Shown: positions 16,290 to 21,970 of the stretch, piece after piece
Layout of the letters: each line of letters opens with the position of its first letter
Numbering within the stretch: the first letter of the stretch is position 1
Origin: Bacteroidia bacterium
Lineage (GTDB): Bacteria; Bacteroidota; Bacteroidia; UBA8524
NCBI GenBank assembly: GCA_023277325.1
Contig: JALRIQ010000319.1
Span: 1 to 21,970 of the forward strand
Reading direction: 5' to 3'
DNA: 21,970 nt
Notes under the pieces: model-generated
The model's database searches: none
The model's input: only the letters and a program-made list of their open reading frames with translations
What the model was told of the DNA's origin: nothing
Position numbers and translations under genes: made by a program

Positions 16290-16429
16290 TAAGTTAAAAT
16301 TTGCCCTGATACAGGAGCTCTCAGGTAGTTAGTAAGTCAATCAGTTTTTTAAAAACCATGCTGAGCCGCAGAGATTTTGATCAACCGGGAATATGGAAAG
16401 GAGGCTTTATTACAACTAAGGTATTAAAC

Positions 16430-17155
16430 CTAAAGCTCGAATGCAAAACCTTCTTTGCGCAGATGATTATACCTCTCCTCATCAAAAGAATAGAGTTTGG
16501 CAGGACGGTGCGAAACGTTTTCTTCGAATTCATCCAAAGGGGTGAGGAAATTCATTCGGAGGATTTTCTTTCTGAAGTTCGGTTTGTCGAAAACCCGATC
16601 TAAAAGAGCTTCATAGAGCGTTTGTAAATCAGCCAGTGTAAATTTTTTAGGAAGCAATTCGAAGCCAACAGGACGATAGCGTACGCGTCTTTTTAAGGTT
16701 TGAATTCCTTTATCCAAAATGAGCTGATGATCAAAAGCCAGGTCTGGAAGATCCTTTATGCTGAACCATCTGGTTGATTTTGCCCAGGAGGAGGCGACAG
16801 GATGATAATTATCTGTTTCCACCAGGGAGTAATAACCCACGGTAACCACCCTACCCAAAGGATGACGATCAATCTCATCAAAGGTGAAAAACTGTTCCAT
16901 GAAAATTCCATTAAGCCCGGTGAGGTTTTCAAGGATATGATTCGCAGAAGCGGCCAAATCTGATTTTGGATGAACCAAATCACCGATTAATGCCCATGCT
17001 CCACGAAAAGGTTCTTCATTGCGCTCTACAAGTAGTACCTTCACTTCGCCTTCATGGTACCCAAAAACCACGCAATCCACCGACAAACCGAAGTTAAAGT
17101 ATTCGTCGAGTGAAGTGTTTTTCTCTGTTAAGAAATAGGAATTTGGATTGTTCAT
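16430..17155 (-). CDS. NUDIX-domain transcriptional regulator (NrtR/AraR-like), catalytically inactive NUDIX box
   Basis: This is a 241-residue protein. Residues about 20-150 form a NUDIX fold (CVVFGYHEGEVKVLLVERN, PFRGAWALIGD, GRVVTVGYYSLV). Residues about 160-241 match the winged-helix half of NrtR-type regulators (RPVGFELLPKKFTLADLQTLYEALL, KPNFRKKIL, and RPAKLYSFD near the end). The NUDIX box (about 58-81) is degenerate: the positions of the metal-binding glutamates and the Arg-Glu pair read Ser, His-Ile and Asn-Leu, so pyrophosphohydrolase activity is not expected. Relatives in Bacteroidota are sugar-responsive regulators such as AraR of Bacteroides. It sits 196 bp upstream of the glucan operon on the same strand and is divergent from the secreted glucan-binding gene. 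That is the natural place for the local regulator; the effector is perhaps a gluco-oligosaccharide or glucose phosphate (inference). Confidence 0.87.
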   Translation of the reverse strand: MNNPNSYFLTEKNTSLDEYFNFGLSVDCVVFGYHEGEVKVLLVERNEEPFRGAWALIGDLVHPKSDLAASANHILENLTGLNGIFMEQFFTFDEIDRHPLGRVVTVGYYSLVETDNYHPVASSWAKSTRWFSIKDLPDLAFDHQLILDKGIQTLKRRVRYRPVGFELLPKKFTLADLQTLYEALLDRVFDKPNFRKKILRMNFLTPLDEFEENVSHRPAKLYSFDEERYNHLRKEGFAFEL

Positions 17156-17161
17156 GAATTA

Positions 17162-17189
17162 CAAATATACAGGATACAAATAGGACAAA
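17162..17189 (-). promoter_or_regulatory. Candidate promoter of the NUDIX regulator gene
   Basis: On the minus strand, TATATTTG (17162-17169) is an exact TAnnTTTG -7 box, with a TTTG (17186-17189) 16 bp upstream. The box ends only six bases before the ATG at 17155, so the transcript would be leaderless or nearly so. The motif TACAAATA occurs twice here on the + strand (17160-17167 and 17175-17182) and might be an autoregulatory site. Confidence 0.4.
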
Positions 17190-17214
17190 ACTTTTCTAAA
17201 TATACTTATAGTGT

Positions 17215-17245
17215 TTTGTACTTTAAGTTTTTTTTTCTTTATTTG
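17215..17245 (+). promoter_or_regulatory. Candidate promoter of the secreted glucan-binding protein gene
   Basis: TTTG (17215-17218), a 19-bp spacer and TTTATTTG (17238-17245; one mismatch to TAnnTTTG) fit the Bacteroidota sigma-factor consensus. The start codon at 17269 would lie about 17 bases after the expected transcription start. Confidence 0.5.
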
Positions 17246-17268
17246 ATACAATTTAACAGATAATTAAT

Positions 17269-19110
17269 ATGAGAAACATTCTACTTTTCTGCCTGCTATC
17301 TCTTGTAGCGAAAGTTGGCATAGCGCAAAATGCCCCTGTAGATTTTGAAACAGGTGGTAATGGAGGTTCATGGACATGGACAACCTTTGAGAATGACGAC
17401 AATCCAGCTTTAGAGATTGTGGCCAATCCGAATCAAACGGCTCCTAATACGAGCGCCACAGTGGCGAAATTTACCGCCAGAGCTACAGGCAAGCCATGGG
17501 CCGGTTGCGAATCACAACATGGCGCTGACATCGGTACCTTTACTTTGGATGCTAGCAATTCCACTATCAAGATTATGGTGTATAAAACTGTAATCAGCGA
17601 CGTAGGTATTAAACTTGTTGAAAATGGCGGAGGATCTTTAGGTGATCTTAAAGTAGCCAATACCAAAATCAACGAATGGGAAGAGCTAAGCTTTGACTTT
17701 TCTTCCATGCAAGGAATTCAATATGATCAAATTGTAGTTTTCCCTGATTTCCAAACAAGAGGAGCTGAGACCGTCTCTTATTTCGATAACATCACTTTTG
17801 GAGCGGCAGTTGCCATTCCAGAGCCAACTGTGGCTGCAGCAGATCCAACAGCAGCTCAAGCAGATGTTATTTCTATTTTTAGCAACGTGTATTCCAATGT
17901 TATGGTCGACACCTGGAGAACAGCTTGGTCAAATGGTGTTTTAGCTGATGTTCAAGTTGCAGGAAACGATGTGAAAAAATACTCGGCATTGGATTTTGTT
18001 GGTATTGAGATGGTAGGGGCTAATTCGATTAATGCTTCTTCTATGATTTCCGTAAACTTCGATTTGTGGACACCAAACTCTACAACCTTTAAAATTAAGT
18101 TTGTTGACTGGGGTGCAGATAATGCCTTCGGTGGTGGTGATGATTCAGAACATGAAATGGTATATAATAATGTAAACCAAGAAGAATGGGTGAACTTTAG
18201 TATTCCATTGTCTGATCTAACGGGCTTAAAATCAAGCGAACACATTTCTCAAATCATTCTTTCTTCGCAACCAACAGGTTCAAGTATTATTTATGTGGAC
18301 AATATTTATTTCAGCAAAGCAATTACTCTAGCTGAACCAACTGCTGCAGCAGCAGATCCTAACTTCGATGCGGCTAATGTAATTTCTCTCTTCAGTAATA
18401 AATATACGGACGTTACCGTAGATACCTGGAGAACAGATTGGTCATCGGCTGTATTAACCGATATTCAAATTGCAGGGAATGATGTGAAGAAATATTCATC
18501 AATGGATTTTGTTGGAATTGAGGCAGTAGGTCCAAACCTTATTGATGCTTCAGATATGGATCATCTCAATTTTGATATCTGGTCTCCAAATTCAACCCTC
18601 TTTAAAATTAAGTTGGTAGACTTTGGTGCAGACAAAGCTTATGGTGGTGGAGACGATACGGAGCATGAGCTTTCGTTTAGCGCACCAGCAACTGAAGAGT
18701 GGATCAACTACCGTATTCCAATGTCTGACTTCACCGGACTTACCAATACCTCTAATATTGCCCAAATTATCATGGTATCTGAGCCAACAGGAACAAGTGT
18801 AGTTTATTTGGACAATATGTTCTTTAGCAAAGGTCCTGGAACCTCAGTTAAAAGTGTAAATGCCGTAAATACTTTCGATGTTTATCCTAACCCAGCTATG
18901 GGAAGTGTAAATATTGAAGTAGTGGCAAACCAAGGAACTGTATTGAGCTATGCTATTATCAATATGCATGGACAAACCATGGTTGCTGAAGCGGTTAATG
19001 CAAAAGAATTTGTAAAATCAGTTTCAACAAGCGGTTATGCGCAAGGTGTTTACATGGTAAACATTGTTACAGATAACGGAACTGTTACGAAACGATTAAT
19101 CATTCAATAA
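17269..19110 (+). CDS. Type IX-secreted protein with tandem glycan-binding modules
   Basis: The 613-residue protein has a Sec signal peptide cleaved near GIAQ (residue 20). Domain 1 (about 21-178) is a beta-sandwich of carbohydrate-binding type (DFETGGNGGSW, VSYFDNITFG). Two tandem copies of a module follow, at about 183-350 and 353-521, sharing EPT(V/A)AAADP, VIS(I/L)FSN, VDTWRT(A/D)WS, GNDVKKYS, DFVGIE, GGGDD(S/T)EHE and VD/LDN-FS at the end. The C-terminus (about 535-613) is a type A sorting domain of the type IX system: TFDVYPNPAMGSVNIE through GVYMVNI to TKRLIIQ. No catalytic motif is visible. The paired Trp residues in each module are plausible sugar contacts. The same module forms domain 3 of the operon's surface lipoprotein. 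This suggests a surface or released beta-glucan-binding partner, regulated together with the operon. Confidence 0.85.
   Translation: MRNILLFCLLSLVAKVGIAQNAPVDFETGGNGGSWTWTTFENDDNPALEIVANPNQTAPNTSATVAKFTARATGKPWAGCESQHGADIGTFTLDASNSTIKIMVYKTVISDVGIKLVENGGGSLGDLKVANTKINEWEELSFDFSSMQGIQYDQIVVFPDFQTRGAETVSYFDNITFGAAVAIPEPTVAAADPTAAQADVISIFSNVYSNVMVDTWRTAWSNGVLADVQVAGNDVKKYSALDFVGIEMVGANSINASSMISVNFDLWTPNSTTFKIKFVDWGADNAFGGGDDSEHEMVYNNVNQEEWVNFSIPLSDLTGLKSSEHISQIILSSQPTGSSIIYVDNIYFSKAITLAEPTAAAADPNFDAANVISLFSNKYTDVTVDTWRTDWSSAVLTDIQIAGNDVKKYSSMDFVGIEAVGPNLIDASDMDHLNFDIWSPNSTLFKIKLVDFGADKAYGGGDDTEHELSFSAPATEEWINYRIPMSDFTGLTNTSNIAQIIMVSEPTGTSVVYLDNMFFSKGPGTSVKSVNAVNTFDVYPNPAMGSVNIEVVANQGTVLSYAIINMHGQTMVAEAVNAKEFVKSVSTSGYAQGVYMVNIVTDNGTVTKRLIIQ
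17815..18831 (+). repeat. Tandem duplication of a ~168-residue glycan-binding module (two copies)
   Basis: The copies span about 17815-18318 and 18325-18831 inside the secreted protein gene. They are diverged in DNA but obvious in protein (VDTWRTAWS against VDTWRTDWS; GNDVKKYSALDFVGIE against GNDVKKYSSMDFVGIE). Both copies keep the two Trp residues, which argues for retained binding in each. Confidence 0.85.
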
Positions 19111-19136
19111 GCTATTAATAACCTACGATTGAAATG

Positions 19137-19164
19137 GGTCCCGGGAAACTGGGGCCTTTTTTTT
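19137..19164 (+). terminator. Rho-independent terminator after the secreted protein gene
   Basis: GGTCCC (19137-19142) pairs with GGGGCC (19151-19156) around an 8-base loop and is followed by eight Ts. It separates the glucan region from the ribosomal block. Confidence 0.8.
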
Positions 19165-19200
19165 GTCTTGGGACGTTCAATGAGAAACAATGAAAAGCAC

Positions 19201-19232
19201 CTTGTTTATTAATTACAATCGTCTTACCTTTG
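19201..19232 (+). promoter_or_regulatory. Promoter of the rplM-rpsI-rpsB-tsf operon
   Basis: TACCTTTG (19225-19232) is an exact Bacteroidota -7 box (TAnnTTTG), with CTTG (19201-19204) as the -33 element 20 bp upstream. The GTG start of rplM lies 33 bases after the box. Confidence 0.7.
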
Positions 19233-19265
19233 CCGTCCTTTAAACACAATTATTAACAAAGAGCT

Positions 19266-19709
19266 GTGAATACCCTTAGTTATAAGACAATTTCGGCCAA
19301 CGCTCAAACCGTTCAGAAGAACTGGTATGTAGTAGACGCAGAAGACAAGACCTTAGGTAGGCTATCTTCTGAACTGGCAAAGATCATTCGTGGTAAAAAC
19401 AAACCTGATTTCACACCCCATGTGGACTGTGGAGATTACGTGATTGTAATCAATGCAGAGAAGGTTAAACTTACCGGCGACAAAATGAATGCAAAAGAAT
19501 ACCAAACCTACTCAGGTCACCCTGGTGGACGTAAGGTAACTTTGGCAAAAGATCAATTGAAAAGAAAACCGATTTCCTTGGTTGAGATTGCGGTGAAAGG
19601 CATGTTGCCAAAGAACCGTCTTGGCCGTCAGGTGTTCGGAAACCTTTTCGTTTATGAGGGCAGCGAGCATCCGCACGCAGCACAACAACCTAAAGAAATT
19701 AAATTATAA
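19266..19709 (+). CDS. rplM: 50S ribosomal protein L13
   Basis: The protein has 147 residues, normal for L13. It starts at GTG 19266, giving the typical Bacteroidota N-terminus NTLSYKTISAN after the initiator. Family marks are WYVVDAEDKTLGRLSSELA, DYVIVINAEKVKLTGDK, YSGHPGG, GMLPKNRLGRQ and EHPHAAQQP. It is an early-assembling large-subunit protein that binds 23S rRNA. It is the first gene of the ribosomal operon, 9 bp before rpsI, with a strong promoter just upstream. Confidence 0.98.
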   Translation: MNTLSYKTISANAQTVQKNWYVVDAEDKTLGRLSSELAKIIRGKNKPDFTPHVDCGDYVIVINAEKVKLTGDKMNAKEYQTYSGHPGGRKVTLAKDQLKRKPISLVEIAVKGMLPKNRLGRQVFGNLFVYEGSEHPHAAQQPKEIKL

Positions 19710-19718
19710 TCGATTATA

Positions 19719-20105
19719 ATGGAAGTGACCAACACATCAGGCAGAAGAAAAACAGCTGTTGCCCGGGTTTATTTGACTCCCGGAGAAGGCAAGATTGAAA
19801 TAAACGGCAAAGAATTGTCGAACTATTTCCCTTCGCCGCTGCTACAGTACGAGGTAACCCTTCCTTTCAACAAAACTGAAAACCTCGGAAAATATGATGT
19901 TAAAGTGAATGTTGATGGTGGCGGTTTTACCGGACAAGCGCAGGCGATTCGCCTGGCCATCGCGAAAGCACTCGTGGAGATTAATCCTGAGTACCGCGGA
20001 ACATTGAAACCAGACGGACTTCTTACCCGTGACTCGCGCATGGTGGAAAGAAAGAAACCTGGACAAAAGAAGGCCAGAAAAAGATTCCAATTCAGCAAAC
20101 GTTAA
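19719..20105 (+). CDS. rpsI: 30S ribosomal protein S9
   Basis: The 128-residue protein has S9 hallmarks: [13 protein letters not shown] at the N-terminus, [34 protein letters not shown] and the conserved basic tail ending FSKR, whose last residues reach the P-site tRNA in the ribosome. It is co-transcribed with rplM, as in most bacteria, and lies 18 bp before rpsB. Confidence 0.98.
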   Translation: MEVTNTSGRRKTAVARVYLTPGEGKIEINGKELSNYFPSPLLQYEVTLPFNKTENLGKYDVKVNVDGGGFTGQAQAIRLAIAKALVEINPEYRGTLKPDGLLTRDSRMVERKKPGQKKARKRFQFSKR

Positions 20106-20123
20106 TTTTTACCACGGAAAAAC

Positions 20124-20900
20124 ATGTCATCAAACATCAATATTCAGGAATTGTTGGATGCAGGCGTTCATTTTGGACACCTCACCCAAAAGTGGCATCC
20201 TAAAATGGCTCCATTCATTTTTATGGAGCAAAATGGGATTCACATCATTGATCTGAACAAAACAAAAGCGAAACTAGAAGATGCCCAGTCTGCGATTAAA
20301 AATATCGTAAAATCTGGTCGTAAGGTAATGTTCGTAGCTACGAAGAAACAAGCAAAAGAGCTTGTTGCAGCAGAAGCAGAACGCGTTAAAATGCCTTACG
20401 TTACAGAAAGATGGTTGGGTGGAATGTTAACTAACTTCGCAACTGTTCGTAAATCTATCAAGAAGATGCAAACCATCGACAAGATGAATACGGACGGAAC
20501 TTTCGCCAATATCTCAAAGCGTGAGCGCCTACAATTCGAACGTGAAAGAATTAAACTTCAACGCGTTTTGGGTGGTATCGCTGACCTTAACCGTCTGCCT
20601 GCAGCTCTTTTTATCGTAGACGTGAAGCGTGAGCATATTGCAGTGAAAGAAGCGATGAAATTGAACATCCCAGTTTTTGCTATCTGTGATACCAATTCAG
20701 ACCCAACTCCAATCGATTTCCCAATCCCAGCTAATGACGATGCGGCGAAATCAATCTCTGTCGTAACCCGTTTATTGACCGATGCTATCATCGAAGGCTT
20801 GAACGAAAGAAAGAAAGAGAAAGACGAGATGGAAGCTCAAAAACAGGGCGAAGAGGCAGCAGCCACCAAAGAAGACTCAGCAGAAAAAGCTGAAGCATAA
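20124..20900 (+). CDS. rpsB: 30S ribosomal protein S2
   Basis: The 258-residue protein contains the S2 signatures [61 protein letters not shown] and [10 protein letters not shown]. The C-terminus carries a charged, Glu/Ala/Lys-rich, low-complexity tail (from about residue 230), a common variable extension in Bacteroidota. It lies 31 bp before tsf, the usual partner. Confidence 0.98.
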   Translation: MSSNINIQELLDAGVHFGHLTQKWHPKMAPFIFMEQNGIHIIDLNKTKAKLEDAQSAIKNIVKSGRKVMFVATKKQAKELVAAEAERVKMPYVTERWLGGMLTNFATVRKSIKKMQTIDKMNTDGTFANISKRERLQFERERIKLQRVLGGIADLNRLPAALFIVDVKREHIAVKEAMKLNIPVFAICDTNSDPTPIDFPIPANDDAAKSISVVTRLLTDAIIEGLNERKKEKDEMEAQKQGEEAAATKEDSAEKAEA

Positions 20901-20931
20901 TTTTTGATTTTTAGAAAACGGAAATTTTAGA

Positions 20932-21768
20932 ATGAGCGTTAATATCACTGCACAGGACGTAAACAAACTTCGCCAAATGACAGGCGTGGGTATCATGGAT
21001 TGTAAAAAAGCCTTGATCGAAGCAAATGGAGATTTTGACGCAGCTGTTGACATCCTTAGAAAAAAAGGTCAAAAAGTATCTGCAAACCGTGCTGGACGCG
21101 ACGCAGCTGAAGGAGTGGCTATCGCCTTGACTTCAACTGACGGAACAACCGGTGTTAGCATTGAGTTGAATTGCGAAACTGACTTCGTTGCGAAAAACGA
21201 AGAGTTTGGTGGATTCGCTCACAAAATTGCTGAGTTGGCTTTGGCTCAACAGCCAGCCGACGTGGATGCACTTAAAGCATTGACCATCGACGGACGCAGT
21301 ATTGCTGATCACATTACCGACATGATCGGTAAGATTGGTGAGAAAATCGAATTATCGAAATACATCCTTGCTAAATCTGAAGGAGTTGTTTCTTATATCC
21401 ATAGCAATAAGAAAATTGCTGTTTTGGTTTCCTTGAACAAAGCACTTAACGACGCTATCGAAGCAGCTGGAAAAGACGTGGCTATGCAAATTGCAGCCTT
21501 GTCGCCAGTAGCAGTTGATAAAGACGACGTCGATGCTGAAACGGTAAAACGTGAAATCGAAATCGGAAAAGAGCAAGCACGTGCTGAAGGTAAACCAGAA
21601 GAGATGCTTGAAAAAATTGCCATGGGTAAATTGAACAAATTCTACAAAGAAAACACCTTGTTGAATCAAGATTTCGTAAAAGACGGATCTGTAACCATCA
21701 GCAAAATGTTGGACAATGTAGAAAGCGGACTTACAGTTAAAGCTTTTACCCGCACACAAGTGGGTTAA
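20932..21768 (+). CDS. tsf: Translation elongation factor Ts
   Basis: The 278-residue protein exchanges GDP for GTP on EF-Tu in the cytosol. It has the N-terminal UBA-like domain with LRQMTGVGIMDCKKAL and the core contact motif ELNCETDFVAKNEEF, then the second half-repeat (AMQIAALSP) and the late KFYKENTLLNQDFVKD stretch seen in all EF-Ts. Length is within the family's normal range. It is the last gene of the rplM-rpsI-rpsB-tsf block and is followed at once by a strong terminator. Confidence 0.98.
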   Translation: MSVNITAQDVNKLRQMTGVGIMDCKKALIEANGDFDAAVDILRKKGQKVSANRAGRDAAEGVAIALTSTDGTTGVSIELNCETDFVAKNEEFGGFAHKIAELALAQQPADVDALKALTIDGRSIADHITDMIGKIGEKIELSKYILAKSEGVVSYIHSNKKIAVLVSLNKALNDAIEAAGKDVAMQIAALSPVAVDKDDVDAETVKREIEIGKEQARAEGKPEEMLEKIAMGKLNKFYKENTLLNQDFVKDGSVTISKMLDNVESGLTVKAFTRTQVG

Positions 21769-21790
21769 GGAGTATACACCTTATACGAAA

Positions 21791-21821
21791 CCCCGATTCT
21801 CTTGAGAGTCGGGGTTTTTTT
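21791..21821 (+). terminator. Rho-independent terminator after tsf
   Basis: CCCCGATTCT (21791-21800) pairs with AGAGTCGGGG (21805-21814), a 10-bp stem with one T-G pair and a short loop, followed by seven Ts (21815-21821). Confidence 0.9.
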
Positions 21822-21862
21822 GTGCGCCAAGGCCAAGGCTGAGATTTAGGTTGAGTGAAAAC

Positions 21863-21970
21863 TTTAGTCACTTCAAAGGGTAAACTCTTCGCTTTGTGAA
21901 AAGACATAATCGTAAGTGACATGCCTAATTTTAGTCACTTCGAGCTTAGCCCGTCCTGAGCGTGCCGAAG
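21863..21970. repeat. Two related intergenic palindromic repeat units (second cut by window end)
   Basis: TTTAGTCACTTC occurs at 21863-21874 and again at 21930-21941. The first copy is closed by the inverted AAGTGAC (21914-21920). The second opens a unit of the form CACTTCGAG ... GTGCCGAAG that reaches the window edge and is itself a near-palindrome (CTTCG/CGAAG). Repeats of this GTCACTTCGAG type are common, multi-copy intergenic elements in Flavobacteriia genomes. No ORF is seen here. Confidence 0.55.

Noticed and set aside
16358..16603. An 81-codon frame on the + strand in the operon leader
   Set aside because: It mostly overlaps the 3' part of the NUDIX regulator on the other strand and has no recognisable content or promoter.
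1..21970. CRISPR arrays, tRNA or rRNA genes, insertion sequences, phage genes
   Set aside because: No regularly spaced repeats, tRNA-like stretches, transposase or integrase motifs were seen. The glucan locus shows no visible boundary repeats that would mark recent transfer.

Overview
The window comes from a Bacteroidota chromosome, most likely a (probably marine) member of Flavobacteriales. The evidence is a secreted protein with a type IX secretion C-terminal domain, several lipoproteins, Bacteroidota-type promoters (TTTG ... TAnnTTTG), weak or absent Shine-Dalgarno sites, and the gene order rplM-rpsI-rpsB-tsf. The genus is not resolvable from sequence reading alone.

Layout. Positions 2-742 (+) hold the 3' part of a 3-hydroxyacyl-CoA dehydrogenase gene. 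It is followed by a small lipoprotein with a degenerate Rieske-like fold (808-1266, +). Positions 1282-16233 (-) are one tight eight-gene operon, read from right to left: a signal-peptide protein with a clan GH-A hydrolase domain joined to a predicted outer-membrane beta-barrel; a three-domain surface glycan-binding lipoprotein; a GH16 endo-beta-1,3-glucanase lipoprotein; a large cytosolic GH94/GH149-type phosphorylase; a GH17 lipoprotein; a GH30 lipoprotein; an MFS (GPH family) sugar symporter fused to a GH17 domain; and a second, stand-alone cytosolic GH17. Gaps between genes are 4-24 bp. Upstream lie a NUDIX/winged-helix regulator with a dead NUDIX box (16430-17155, -) and, divergently, a type-IX-secreted protein with two tandem glycan-binding modules (17269-19110, +). 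After a terminator comes the ribosomal block rplM-rpsI-rpsB-tsf (19266-21768, +), its terminator, and a tail of palindromic intergenic repeats.

How the genes work together (inference). The locus reads as a beta-1,3-glucan (laminarin-type) utilisation locus. Surface proteins bind and cut the polymer (GH16), remove beta-1,6 branches (GH30) and trim it (GH17). Oligosaccharides enter through the beta-barrel, cross the inner membrane by the symporter, and are finished in the cytosol by GH17 and by phosphorolysis to glucose 1-phosphate.

The most striking point is that there is no SusC/SusD pair in the window. Instead, the predicted transporter at each membrane is covalently joined to a glycoside hydrolase, and the predicted topology places each hydrolase on the exit side of its transporter. 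This may be a distinct 'hydrolase-coupled transport' version of a polysaccharide utilisation locus.
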